Origin: Podaxis mareebaensis
Taxonomy: Eukaryota; Basidiomycota; Agaricomycetes; Agaricales; Agaricaceae
DNA length: 64,000 bases
Direction: 5' to 3'
Assembly: GCA_018524725.1 (NCBI GenBank)
Contig: JAEUWP010000026.1
Span: 1 to 64,000 of the forward strand
The notes beneath the pieces are model-generated. The model did no database searches. It worked only from the letters and a program-made list of their open reading frames with translations, and was not told the DNA's origin. Made by a program: the position numbers and the translations under genes. Below are positions 1-11,616 of this stretch, one piece after another; the stretch's first letter is position 1; each line of letters starts with the position of its first letter.

Positions 1-255
1 TTATAGTCCATCTTATTCTTCAGATGAATTATATAAATCAACATGTAATAACTATTTTAAGCCAATTTACTGATGTGTGCGCGATCCAAACCTTGGTGGT
101 CCCCTCAGTGCTCTATCACCTTTAGAGCTTTTCAATCTCACAAGTCCAAGGCCAACTGGACCAGGTTCTGATGCACTACACGCCAAGCTAAACATGCTTT
201 CTTTGACAAGAAAATCAAAGACATAGCCAAGGAAGATTGCTGCCCCTGGGATCTC

Positions 256-1365
256 ATGTCCTGGATTGGCAAACACAACCTCCCTCTCTCCCAGTCCATC
301 ATATATAACAGGAAGAGCTGTGACGAACTAGAAGACCTCTGGCATGTACTCAACTCTTCCTACAATTCCACCTCCAACCAACCTGTGGACTTAAGTGCTA
401 TGGAGTCCTTTGATGTCCACTTAGAGTACTCGTGGCCTCTGTTCTCTAACACTGAACTTTTTGATGCCCTCAACCTGTGTGCCAATTCCTCTGCTCCTGG
501 CCCTGACCACCTATCCTGGGCTCACATCAAACATCTGATGTCTAATGACATCTTCCATCACAACTTCCTCTTGTTCACTTCCAAATGTGTTGAGTTCTCT
601 ACCTGGCTGGAACACTTCAAGAATTCCACTTCTGTCATCATCCCCAAACCCAACAAACCCCATTATTCCACACCAAAAATGTTCTAGCCCATAGTCCTCC
701 TCAACATGCTTGGTAAGTTAATTGAGAAAATGATCTCTGCTAGGATGCAATTTGAAGTGTCCCAACATAACCTCATACACCCCCTCCAATTCGGAGGCAT
801 CATCCAGTGCTCTACAGAAGACGCTGGAGTATACGTCACTCACCTTGTTCACACAGGCTGGAAGCGCAAACTCAAGACTAGTGTCATTGCCTTTGATGTA
901 GCACAATTCTTCCCCTCCACCAATCATGACATCCTCATTGCCACCCTCCATCGACAAGGCTTCAACTCCCATCTTGTCTCATTCTTCTCCAACTATCTAA
1001 GCAATTGCTTCACTACTTATTCATGGAACAATCATCATTCTCCCAAATTCCCTGCCTCAGTCAGCATCAGCCAGGGTTCTGCTTTATCACCAATCCTCAC
1101 TGCTTTATCCCTCTCTCCTTTTATGTTCAAATTTTCCAATGATCCTCATTGTAAAATAATTTCTTTTGTCGATGATGGACTTATTGTTGTTCAATTGGAC
1201 TCATATGCTACTAACTGCTGCCTTCTCTCACAGGTATACAGAAACTGTGAAGATTACCTCTGCCACCTCAGATTTGTTCTTGAAAGAGACAAAACTGAGG
1301 CTTTCCACTTCTCCAACTGCCCCTCCCATGATCCCAACCCCCCGTTGTTATCGATGACTCACTAA
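256..1365 (+). pseudogene. Broken reverse transcriptase domain of the LINE
   Basis: Two open segments in different registers (256-687 and 706-1365) together cover the fingers and palm of a LINE reverse transcriptase. The first carries the SAPGPDHLSW block and ends at a TAG just after the STSVIIPKPNKP block. The second carries the AFDVAQFFPS block, the SISQGSALSP block and FVDDG, which corresponds to the catalytic YxDD box of the family. Such enzymes copy their own RNA at a nicked target. The stop and the register changes make this copy non-functional. Confidence 0.85.
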
Positions 1366-1826
1366 CCATCCACCCCAAACCCTTCCTTCGCTACCTCAGC
1401 TTCTGGTTCGACAGAAGCCTCACTTTCAAGGAACATGTCCACTTCTATTCCACCAAAGTGCTCTCAACTGTTCAATACATGCGAATGCTAGGCAACTTGA
1501 TCTGTGGATTATCCCTCCTCCATAAACGACTACTCTATCACTCATGTGTTGTTCCCATCACAACATATGGATTCCGACTTTGGTTTAACCACAATGCTCG
1601 ATACCATGGGCTCATCAAGTCCTTACAATGCATGCAATGCCAAGCAGCCCTGTGGATTACAGGCACATTCTGCACCACCCCCTCCAGTGGGGTTGAAGCC
1701 ATTGCCAGCCTCATCCCCATCCAACTGCACCTGTTCAAACTCACCAAATGGTGCTCCCTTTGATTTCACACTCTCTCCCCCTCTCACCCCCTCAAACTCC
1801 TCACCTGCGATGTCAATCTATTAGAT

Positions 1827-2999
1827 GTGCACCAAACCAAACAGTGCTCAACAGCACTCGACTTTGTCTCTGATGCTCAACTGGTCACAGACCAGTTTCA
1901 GTGTCTCCATCCCAGTGCCAAACCAGGCCAGCACTTGCTAGACTTGTTTAGCAACTGCATCAAATTCTTCAAGTGCCCCAACCCTTCAAAAGAAGGTGCC
2001 ATGGCACTCCATATAGCCAATGCCTCCCACACCCAAGATCTTTCATTTTCATCTCCTGTTTCCCTTACAGTAGCTACAGATGGCTCCGTTCCCTCTAACC
2101 CTTCCCTTTTTGCTACCTCCACTTTCATGGTCTTCAACTCTTCTGACTCTGACATTCTTTCTTCTTCTGTTCACCCCTGTGGGGAAGTCACTACCTCCAA
2201 TTCCGAATCATATGCTCTCCATCTTGGTTTATTTTCTTCTATTTCCTCCACTCAATCTCTTAATATTTCCTCAATAGTAGTTTTCACAGACTCTATCTCC
2301 TCAGCTAAACTTCTCTTCTCCTACAGACCCCATAGCACACATCCAGACTCCATCACAGTTGCCCCTCTCCTCTATGCTTGGCTCTCCTCCTCCCCTCATA
2401 ACCATGTCCACTTCTGGTTGATCCCTTTGTCTGCTAACTGGTCCATCCACCACAAGGTGCATACCCTCGCCAAATCCCTCTGCCTACCTAATCCTCATTG
2501 TCAACCAATCCGCACATCACTTGGATTTGTTCACAAACATTATACTCAAAAATGCCTATCCCTTTGGCAACAACAAATGAACGATCCAAGTTACCACAGT
2601 CACAATTGGCTCCTACTACTCAATGCTGCTGAGCAACCTCTTCTACCCAAGTATGCCGAAGGCGGAACTTGGCTCAACTCACCCCTTGGGAAGAGCGCCA
2701 ACTTATGCATGCACTTCACATGCTACATCACTTCACATACACCCATTGGCACCTTCTGACAGTGCTTCTTCCCTGGGCACCACATCACTTCCTGCCCATG
2801 CGGCGAGCCACTTGAAACATGTGACTACATTCTTGATGACTGCCCTCACTTCCAATATCCATATGGAGCCCATAATGGCTTCCATTGGGTTATCCAATTC
2901 CTAGACTGGAACCCTGTGGTGTTTTCCTTCACTGACCAGATTCAAGGACCCATTACCCAAGAGGAGTTCACCACCCGCTGTCTCAACTGTAGAGAGTGA
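1827..2999 (+). pseudogene. RNase H-like and Cys/His tail region of the LINE
   Basis: The segment 1827-2759 contains an RNase H-like series: TDGS (first Asp), a Ser-Glu pair about 50 residues later, and FTDS. In LINEs this domain removes RNA from the RNA-DNA hybrid. After 2759 the frame is lost, and another register up to the TGA at 2997-2999 carries CPCGEPLETC followed by a DCPHF segment. That is a Cys/His cluster like the terminal zinc-binding motif of many non-LTR elements. The domain order is clear, but the frame change shows decay. Confidence 0.75.
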
Positions 3000-3276
3000 C
3001 TTGCAAGAAATGGAGTACCAGATATGCATTGAAGGTCTTCTTCTTTTTCCTTTGCCTTGTAGCTAGCTCCCCGCTTCTACCACTCTTCACTTTCTGAACC
3101 ATCTATCTCACAATCACGCCTTGTTAAGTTAGTTCTCACTTTCCTTTCATTTCACCTACCTCTAGTGTAACTCTCTCACTTCTATTCCTTTGCCCCACTC
3201 TTGTTCTCTCTTCTTTCTCTAGTTTCAGTATTGGGACTGCTATCATGCACCCATTTGTAGTAGCTAGTTCTATTGC

Positions 3277-3304
3277 AATAAATGTCGAATTAAAAAAAAA
3301 AAAA
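3277..3304 (+). terminator. LINE polyadenylation signal and A-tail
   Basis: AATAAA lies at 3277-3282 and a run of 13 A residues follows at 3292-3304. This marks the 3' end of the reverse-transcribed RNA and hence the right boundary of the element. Confidence 0.85.
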
Positions 3305-3354
3305 TGCTAGTAATGCTAGTGCTAGTCCTCCTCTTAGCCAGATCTGACCATGGA

Positions 3355-4959
3355 AGAAGTGGCAGGGACAAGCCTCTTCCTCACCAGAGGCATCAGAGGC
3401 ATCAGAGGTGGAGAATGATGAAGAAATGGAAGATGTTGAGGCTTCAGCAAAGGAAGAGGAAAGTGAAAGGTCTAGGGATCAGATAAGACATTCAAAGGGT
3501 AAGAATCACTTATTTATAATATGAATTAGCTAAAAGTGTCAGATACAGATGATCACCAAGGTCCTTCTAAGTCACAGACATTTATCGCAAGGCTTCTCCA
3601 ACATTATAGTCCTTCTACAACATTGCAAGCTGCACAGAGGGAGGCAAGTGATGGGCTCCAAAGTGCAAGTGCTTCAAAGCAGACCCACAAGAGTTCCCAA
3701 TGTATCCTATCCCTATCTAAAGTGTATTCAGGGGAAGGAAAGCAATGCTCAACAGGGACAGGGAGAAAGCGTAAAAAGAAGGGAAAAGGGAAGAAAAAGG
3801 CAGAAGTTACCCAAGTTCAGGTATTTATCCTTTTGATATCTTTAACTCAATGATCTCAATCTCTTGAAAGCAAGTCAAGTCATCTCAGATCAAGTCATCA
3901 AGCTATCTCAAGGTTCGAGAGGTCATATTTCTTCCTGATGGAGTCATTGAGGTATGCATTTTCTCTCTCTATTTAAGTTGTAATTCTTATCACTCTATGG
4001 TGAATAGAACAGCGTTACTGTTTCCAATATTCCCTGTAGCTCAAAAACCATCCTGCATTCACTTCCAACTGAGTATTTGCTACCCAATCCAAAACTCAAG
4101 CTTTCAGCTGACCTAGTCCAGCTCATGGTATCCCACAAGCTTGCTGTTGTTGCTCCGGAAGAAGGTATATCCTTTCTGAAGGATGCAGAATTTGACAACA
4201 TACAGAAACAGCTTCAAGGTTTGTTTCCTGAAGTATTTGCATATTTTGACACTCTTGAGGATATTTACAATGATGACCTGTTGTCTGAGCAAGTCTTCAT
4301 TCCTCACTAGATGGTTTGCACCAAGAGCAGCTGCCAGCTGAGCATTGCATCTGGGGTCACTTATCCCACTGGTCATGTTTTGGATCTCAATGCCAACACT
4401 GTCTGCTCAGGGTTTAAAGAACGTCAATTGGTTCTCAGTATGTGTTTTCTTCTTTAATGTTCTATTAAAACTCAGTATTTTATATTTACTTAGCAACCAG
4501 GAAGCCTATCCCTTGTGAAGTTATCAATGGTTGGAAGACAAAGAAGCAAGTTGCCATTCATTTTCCACCTTCCCCTCCTTCTCCACCATCCATTGAACCC
4601 TTTGAGCCCTTTGAGTGCGGATCTTCTCCTTTAGCTTCAGGTCATAGAGAGTCACCAATTTTGGTTGGTACAGATAGTGAGGATGACAGTGATCTAGATC
4701 ACTCTGGCACCTACCAGGGCACTAGCAGACCCAGAGATCATGCCAACACAGGTAGCCCAAGGCAACACTTGACAAGATGTAAGTTTATTTTGCCATTATG
4801 AGTCTCTTATCCAATATTGACATTTATTGTGTAGCTGCTATGCTTGCTGAGAATGATGTCGACGAGATCAGTCAGACACTTTCAAGCTCATTCTCATTTG
4901 GTCCAGACGTCTCACAGCTTGATAACCCCTGGTCAGGAAATCAAGAACTTGGGTTTTGA
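3355..4959 (+). pseudogene. Multi-exon hypothetical gene with an in-frame stop
   Basis: Directly right of the LINE tail lie several short open pieces with plausible splice sites: an acidic Glu/Ser-rich piece (about 3356-3499), a Lys-rich piece ending near 3820, a piece containing EVIFLPDGVIE (about 3925-3950), a conserved-looking piece (LLPNPKLKLSADLVQLM at 4077-4127, continuing to FIPH), then Pro- and Asp-rich pieces ending in TGA at 4957-4959. A TAG at 4308-4310 interrupts the most protein-like part, and a matching frame resumes right after it. I do not recognise the family. It resembles the anonymous, repeat-associated gene families that are common in Agaricomycete genomes, and it is probably a broken copy. 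Confidence 0.4.
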
Positions 4960-5013
4960 ACATACTAGCTAGCCATATTAGTCCTAGATACCCTTCATAC
5001 TGCCGCTTTAATT

Positions 5014-5072
5014 ATTACTCCTTACTCCTTACTTGCTTTTAATTACTCCTTATTCCCTACTCCTTACTCTTA
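5014..5072. repeat. Imperfect CT-rich tandem repeat
   Basis: Repeats of a TTACTCC-like heptamer (tactccttactcc and variants) fill about 60 bases. It is a simple minisatellite, probably slippage-derived, in the spacer after the broken gene. Confidence 0.7.
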
Positions 5073-5429
5073 ATTCTATACCACTCACTTGATGACATTT
5101 GATATGATATGGACAACAGGTAGACTATAGTCTTGCCAAGTAATAGAACTAGAATGTCTATCTGTGGATTGATAGGACCTGAGTCGAGATTGATGGGCCA
5201 TCAATCCCATCAATCCCAGCTTCAGATGGACTTTTGTCGAGTCCGGAGGCCACACGTCCTCCCACATTGCTGTAGGTGTCATAAAATTTACACCATTCGA
5301 AAGCCCTGAATGATACGAACAGAATGATGTATAATTTAGACCTTAGTGGTTGAAGCCTCGACCTCCAGAGGCCAGACAACTGACCGAGGTCGGCTTGGGC
5401 TGATGATGTTTGGCTTTGTTTGCCAAAGT

Positions 5430-5605
5430 CTGACACTTTTTGCCCAAGTCAAAATCGGTGACACTTTTTGAGTGCGTTGAAGATTTCTGACACTTTTCAG
5501 TGTCCTAAAATTGCTGGCACTTTTTGCAAGGTATATTCGGCGACACTTTTTAAATTGCTGACACTTTTTAATTTCTGACACTTTTCAAAATTGCTGACAC
5601 TTTCT
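5430..5605. repeat. Cluster of eight GACACTTTT-type repeats
   Basis: The motif (C/G)TGACACTTTT(T), with small variants such as TGGCACTTTTT and CGACACTTTTT, occurs eight times on the + strand, starting near 5430, 5458, 5488, 5514, 5541, 5559, 5574 and 5594. Spacings are irregular (about 14-30 bp). All copies point the same way, and most are preceded by ATTGC or ATTTC. Irregular, same-strand clusters like this are typical of subterminal repeats in DNA transposons. No transposase is visible, so the assignment is inference. Confidence 0.7.
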
Positions 5606-5609
5606 GATA

Positions 5610-6845
5610 CTGAATATTCCAGCAGAAATAACGCCATACTGCATAACCCGAAACGTTCAAAGAAAATAAAGAGGCCATGTGTCTTTGACAGGCTGGGTGG
5701 CTCAAAGGAGGCGCGAAACATTCGCATGTTTCTTGGCTCATGATTATATCGATTGGTGCAGCGCGTTTTTGTGCATCATGTATCGACATTGTTGCTCAAA
5801 CAACTGGGAATCTCTATACCCAATCGACAACTTCACGCGCAATATGTTGACCACGAGCCAAAGCCCACCGTGTTCCACCATTACGTTACCCAAGTGTCTT
5901 CACCACCAACATGAGATATTTTGTACGTCTTAGGTCTCAGCCTCCTGGAAATTGAAATACAGACACTTCCGGTCTGGAACTCCGAGTCTTGGTACTGCGA
6001 CTTGCTTTCTCAACACCCCGCGCAGGAACCAAAATTGCTGCCAGTCTGCCGGAGAAGCTTGAGGCTGTGGTGTCTCTGCTGCACGTATATGTCCCATCAT
6101 CGATAAGTGTGTGGGAATACACCTTTTTCCGACTAGTGCCGCGGGCTCACCGACATTGGTTCAATCGAAGGTGTCTTCCTGAATCGTTTAGGAAACGGAC
6201 TGGGCTACCCCCGATCGAGGTGTCGATGGCCGACTCTCTCCATCACCTCCTTCGACACACCCTCTAGGCACCAATTGGTATGAACTCGTTGCCAGAGGAA
6301 ATGAGGGTCTGGTAAGGCATATTCAAGTATTCACAGGCGATGTGTACTGCTGAATCAGTCCTGGGGCCTTTTATTTTTTGTCCTCACATGCTGAAGGTCG
6401 ATTCAATTCCTCGAAACCCCAGCTAGTAACTTATTAACGTTGGATCTGCCAAAGACTTCGAGATAATCCTCATTCATCGATCGGATGGGAGAAATTAGAA
6501 TTCCTTATGGCATCTTGGAAGCACTGACGAGCTGTTTGACTATCCTCCAATGTCTTTTTCATCCAGAGCAATGATCAAATCTTCTATTCTAAACCCATCG
6601 CACCTTTCGACTTCTCTCCGTATGCAAGGAACTTGAGTCCACCGGTCTTTCTCTGACCTCAAGTTCGATGGAATACCGTGTTCTCTGGGGCGGAATACGG
6701 TTGTGATTGTACTCCGAATAACGAGGCTGGGCCAGAATTTGCTCGAGTTCCTTATTGTATTCGGATATGAGAAAAGAATGAACTCAACCGTCTGAGAGCG
6801 TTTTAGGTATGAAGACTCTAATGACTCCCAGGTCTATGAAAAATT
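5610..6845. other. Spacer without a supported gene
   Basis: Short open frames exist, the best being a 92-codon frame at 5989-6267 on the + strand. None shows a family motif or a convincing exon chain. It may contain transposon remains and the 3' flank of QCR8. Confidence 0.5.
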
Positions 6846-7390
6846 CTAGTGTTCGGCAGCTCCGGATGCTATATGACCCTCCTTGCTGTTCTGCCAGTGG
6901 TCGTAACTCTTAGCCCAGGAGTAGACGCCATATCCTATGATTATTTTTGTCGGTCGGGGTATGTGTTGTGGTGACGCGTGACCGGTACGTACCGATGCTG
7001 AAGGGGATGGCCCAGAAGATGAACTCGCCTGCAAGGCGGCGGTAGCCGTTGAAGAGGTAGTTGCGGAGCATGTGAGGAGCAGCCTTGGTCTGCCATGGAG
7101 AGATGGCTGGTTACGGGTTGAGCATCAACACACTGAAGGGTGAAGAAAGGTCCTGCGACGCACTGTATTGAACGATACCCCTTTGCCTTACACCGGACTT
7201 GTCACCCCACCACAAGTTCTAGTTCGTAACATTGTTTTGAGCATAGTTCAATGACACTTTCACGAAATTCAAAGCCTTACATAGACCCTAGCTGTTGACG
7301 GTATCATCAGTCAAGTTCGGGCTTCAGAGAGTGTGTAAAAGTAGGCTTACGTCCGGGCATGTCACTGGCGCGTGCAACTGTGGATCGCAT
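6846..7390 (-). CDS. QCR8: Cytochrome bc1 complex subunit 8 (QCR8)
   Basis: A small subunit of mitochondrial respiratory complex III, which helps hold cytochrome b in the inner membrane. The gene has five exons, read right to left: 7390-7351, 7291-7281, 7218-7164, 7106-6993 and 6934-6846. All four introns (57-62 nt) are GT-AG and the phases join to 102 residues. Diagnostic pieces are NLWWGDKSG, GIVQYTISPWQ, HMLRNYLFNGYRR and a single membrane segment around LAGEFIFWAIPFSIGYGVYSW, followed by an acidic C-terminus ending in AAEH. Length and motif order match fungal Qcr8. The second exon is only 11 nt. The gene diverges from OST4 across 255 bp. Confidence 0.93.
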
Positions 7391-7645
7391 AATGAATTAG
7401 AGTAGAATATAAGAAGGGTGGAGAGTGGAAGGATGGGAGGAGATTGTTTTCGGTGTTGAGCACAACCACTCCGTTCCTGTCCGTGTGAGGGGCAAACATT
7501 GCCAAACATTCCGGCGTCACGACTTGTCAATGCTGGACACGACACGTTAGCTACAGTTATAGATCGTCCTCATCGACGTGAGTGTCTATCTGAGGTCTGT
7601 TTTTCAACGGTATTGACTTCCTGCTCTTATAGTGTATCATACACC
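7391..7645. promoter_or_regulatory. Divergent promoter region QCR8/OST4
   Basis: These 255 bases separate the two start codons and must hold the 5' leaders and promoters of both genes. I see no clear TATA box. The split is inferred from gene positions only. Confidence 0.5.
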
Positions 7646-7780
7646 ATGATCTCGCACGATACGCTATATACCCTCGCAAACTCGCTTGGCATTGTTGCAA
7701 TGTTCACCGTGGTTGGCTACCATGTCTTGGCTGTCAACGCGCGGTATCTTGAAGAGAACACCAAGCAAAAGACCCAGTGA
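7646..7780 (+). CDS. OST4: Oligosaccharyltransferase subunit Ost4
   Basis: A 44-residue membrane mini-protein. It opens with MISHDTLYTLANSLG, then a hydrophobic helix (GIVAMFTVVGYHVLAV), then a short polar tail. Yeast Ost4 is 36 residues with the same MIS-start, a single N-terminal helix and no cleaved signal. In the family it stabilises the Stt3-Ost3/6 contact of oligosaccharyltransferase in the ER membrane, which N-glycosylates proteins. The ATG at 7646 is preceded by ACACC. The open frame extends upstream to 7499, but that part has no resemblance to the family, so the internal ATG is chosen. No intron interrupts the coding part. Confidence 0.88.
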   Translation: MISHDTLYTLANSLGIVAMFTVVGYHVLAVNARYLEENTKQKTQ

Positions 7781-8880
7781 TCTGGTGTACTCCTGTGGGT
7801 ACAACAATCCCGCTACAAGACGCTGTGCTGATACTTCTCGAAGCTATTAACATTCCATTCCATACCCTTCTTTGTTCTGCTGCTCGCTTGTCCACTTAAT
7901 CTATTACCTCTTCGCTGGTTCTGTGCCACTGAAGGCGATGCCTAGGGTCTTCCCCTTTGCCACCAATCTCAATTCAAAGACGTTCAGCAGGATACAGTTC
8001 TCCGGACAAATCACCCTGTTTCCAGGGGTCTTCTTGTTTCACGCTTCATACGTATGGCTCAAAGAGCCAAATCTGTCCAGAACTCGTCAAGTTTCCTATT
8101 GTCATAGACCCGAAATCTTGTCCAGCGTCGACAATAATGGTTAATTGTGTGAATATTGAGCACATTAATAGGGGTCTTGGGTTTGCCCAAGCTTCACTCC
8201 GAAGCCATAGGCTTTGGCCATGACGTCATCTCTCTTTAGGGATGAGAACACGCTGTGTGGAGTGGGCGTGATTCATAGACGATTCATGAACGTCCCGCGC
8301 CAGGGTGAGCGCTGAGCTAGTAAGTATAGACCTGCGAAACAGAGCAACAGGACGTGTGTCACGACCGAGTCGGCAATTGAACACGTTGCACACTCTTTGC
8401 AGTTTCTATCATAGAACAACAGTCCATTGAGTACACTCGCCTCCTATCCGTTCCTACCTTCACTCATCCAATGCATCCAATGCCTTCTTTCCGTTTCAGT
8501 CCCGCCTGGCCATTGTACTATCTTTGACACGACTGCCGCTCGCGACCCTGATAGCTATCAGACGCACTAGTCACAACAATGTACCGGACAATCGTTGCCT
8601 CATGGCAACCGCCTGTTCAGCGTGTTCCGGACCTACGCAAGATTACAGCACAATGCATGTCAGAACGCACCTCCATAATCAGCACGGGTTCCCGATACAT
8701 GTATGCGACGCGTGGTTCTTCATTCATATCTGTCTAACTTAGCGCTTAACCCTTTATTACTCTCCTCTTCTCGTTCCTCCAAACACCCACCGCGGCTCTC
8801 TGTTGCATCATTACCATCCTTGCCTCGTTGAAAACAGGATCCATACCTCTGCTGCTGCTGAGACGTCGACTTCTGCATTC
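7781..8880. other. Spacer, no gene seen
   Basis: About 1.1 kb between OST4 and the AAA ATPase. The short open frames (for example 7872-8144) carry no recognisable domain. The right end must contain the promoter and leader of the ATPase gene. Confidence 0.55.
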
Positions 8881-11616
8881 ATGAACACAAGCGCAAACGC
8901 AGAGAGCTCTTCCTCTGCCAGACTTCGAAGCCTGCATCCTGTCCACCACCAACACCCGCGTCGACTCCCGTCGATGCAGTGGTTGTTCAGAAGTAACATC
9001 CCCCGACACCGTCGTTCACTCCTCAGTCCCGACGTCCAGAAGCGTAACTTCTTTGGGATGGGCGAAGTCTTGAGCGTTCTTGCCAATGTAAGATGCTACG
9101 TCTCCTTTCACGACCCTGATTCGCTGACGTCTTGTGATAATTGCACGGCCTCAGCCCGCAGAAACAGTCCGCTCGTTGACTGAATCAAAACGCCTCCTCG
9201 CTGAGGCTCGTCGCGAAATTGAGGAGCAACGGGAACGTTCGCAAATACGCCCAAAACACACGTTTTCCCGTCTCCCCGGGTTCTTCCCAAGAAAAGCCGA
9301 GATGCAGGCCATCGAACGGGCTCTAGGCGGCGAACCCTCTTTTACGATTCTCTTCGGCGCGAGTTCCGTAGGAAAGGTATGACCTATCACCCCCAAATTT
9401 GCCCACTTACGAGAAGAAACTGATTATGAGCGGGTACCAAACTCCGATGGTCTTGGTCCTTCTATACTGCAGACTGCGCTTTTACGAGAAGTTCTCTCAC
9501 AACCGCAGTATCATGTTCTTCATTTCGATCTTCGGATTGCGGGATTTGCGGATTTGTCGAGCTTGTATACTAGCCTGAGTACTCAGATGGAGCAGTATTT
9601 TGAGGAGATTGCGAACCAGATGGAGGGGTACGAGGAGTTCGAGAGAGAGGCGTGGAGTTTCAAGGTACGTGATTGTCGTCCCGACCCCTGACAATCCTGT
9701 GAATAACGCGTTCGCTCGTGTGACAGCACGATCGCATGAAGGTACAAAATCGCATTGAAGATTCTAATGATCCTCGGGCTCGAGTAAGGACAAGTGATGT
9801 TGCTCGTTTGATGGAACTCTTCCAGGTAAGGTCTCTCTCTCACTGCAGCTGTGATGTAACCAATATATACTGAACGCCTCGGCAGAGTTCCTTGCTGAAA
9901 TATTGGGAATTCGACCCATTCGAGGAACAGAATAAGCCCCAAGGCAGTCGGAGACAAAATTCTGACATCACCTCCGAAGCAACACATGTTGATCCTCAAC
10001 ACGCCCAAAATGCGCCGAATCCCCGGTCGCGTTGGTTCGGACGGTGGAAGGGGAAGCGGAGGGCACAGGACAGGGCCACTCCTACTGAGGAGGCAAAACC
10101 GAGAGAACGACCCGTGAAGAAGATGCCGGTACGCTGACACTGAGTCTATCCAGGTTCGCATAATTCACGCAGATTCCTAGGTCATCTTCTTCGACGAGGC
10201 GCATAAACTGTGAGAGGTACACACTGTTATCATCGTTGGCTTCATTTGACCATGGTTGTAGGCCCACGCTTATTCAATCGACGGACACGATGAAATGTCT
10301 GCTGGATTCCATGCTGGTTCTCACGAAACAAGACAGACTGTGTCATGTCATCCATGCGACCAGCGACCCATTCTATCAAACATGGCTAAGGCAGCTCAAT
10401 GTCATGCAACATTGTAAAGTGAGTTCCACGCAGCCGGTCAAGTTCTCGTTCTGAACAGGTTTCTACAGATAATCACTATTGGAGATTGCACTAAAGCCGA
10501 AACCCGGACATTCTTCCGAGACCATCTCATTCCACGAGTCCCTGAACGTCTCCGCGGCCGTCTTGAGTTCGAAGGTCTTTACGATGCTTTTGGTGGTAAA
10601 CTCGCCCACTGGCAGGATTTCATCACAGACTTCAGTGCGTCTCAACCTCTTTCCTGCTCGTCCATCCATAGCTCATTACTTGCGAAGTCAACTCCAACGG
10701 CCAACTAGACGTCCGCTCAAGCTCACACTTTCTCCAAGCCCACGCCCTCCTCAATCTTCACATCATCCACTCCTCCCAGGCCGCAACCGGTGGTCCGCCA
10801 GATGCCACAACCTCGGAAAGCGGCCACGGGCATGGACACAGTCGAGGCCCAAGTGCTGACAGAGGTGATCGAGACGACCGCCGAGGGGGTACTGCACCAA
10901 GCACAGGTCACGCAAGTGCCAGTGCCCGCTGCGAATCTCTTCATCCTAACCTCGGCCCCGCAGGTTTTAAAATCTACTCACCCATCGCGAACCCAAACGG
11001 TCCGGACCCGTATCTGAACGTCTTGGCGAACGACGAACGTTCCGTGGCCATGGTTGCTGGGTATTATTCCGCTGATTTCACGGCGATGCAATTGTTGAAG
11101 GTTATGAGCCGATTGACGAAACCTGACACACCTTATCTGCCTTATTTCATGCTTTGTCGGGAGCTGGGTGTGAGAGCCGTGGATGGGATGGTTAAGGGGA
11201 GGGTTTTGGATTTACGTTGGACGGAACCTGTGAGTAAGGAGAATGGAGAAGAGGAGCGAGCGAGAGGGTCCATGGCTGGATATTCGGGAGTCGGGATGCC
11301 GCCGGCGCCACCTCTGAATTATAACGCTGCTATGGCTGCTAGCGGGAGTGGAACTGCCATTGATCATTTAGGACCCCCACCGCCGATTGACGATGATGAG
11401 GTGATGATACCCGTGCCGGACATAGAGATGCGAAGGAATGTGCACAGTGGGGTTCCTGTGGAGGCGTACGAAGAAGAGTATTTCGAACTTGTTGGTCCGA
11501 AGCTGATACCCGTCACCCCCATCATGCGATATGCAATGGGGGAGGTCATCGAAGAATATGAAGATGACCAGTCGGTCTCGGAATATGCTTCCCTTTCAGA
11601 TGTCGACGAATACTAA
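8881..11616 (+). CDS. AAA-type P-loop ATPase, possibly mitochondrial
   Basis: Nine exons: 8881-9087, 9155-9376, 9473-9664, 9727-9825, 9886-10128, 10181-10209, 10262-10418, 10469-10634 and 10688-11616. They join in phase to 747 residues. The Walker A motif GASSVGKT is split by an intron after the Lys at 9376, and Walker B is VIFFDEAHKL (exons 6-7). Between them is a Lys/Arg- and Pro-rich insert. The C-terminal third is a predicted helical and acidic region ending in YEDDQSVSEYASLSDVDEY. The overall plan resembles AAA/STAND-like ATPases found as single genes in Agaricomycetes; the function is unknown to me. Internal Met codons at 8974 (followed by an Arg-rich, acid-free stretch like a mitochondrial presequence) and 9058 are possible starts. 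Confidence 0.8.

Larger units (their letters stand above)
1..3304 (+). mobile_element. Decayed non-LTR (LINE) retrotransposon, 3' part
   Basis: The left edge of the window cuts into a non-LTR retrotransposon. In order, the sequence shows reverse-transcriptase blocks (a SAPGPD motif near 500, SISQGSALSP near 1065, FVDDG near 1168), an RNase H-like region (ATDGS near 2075, FTDS near 2285), a Cys/His-rich tail (CPCGEP near 2795), an AATAAA signal and a poly(A) run at 3292-3304. The order RT, RNase H, terminal Cys/His motif and A-tail is that of fungal LINEs such as Tad-like elements; assignment to that clade is inference. In-frame stops (for example TAG at 685-687) and frame changes show that this copy is dead. 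The 5' end with any ORF1 or endonuclease lies outside the window. Confidence 0.88.

Noticed and set aside
9583..10161. 192-codon minus-strand frame
   Set aside because: It is antisense to exons 3-5 of the AAA ATPase gene, which has a full phase-consistent model.
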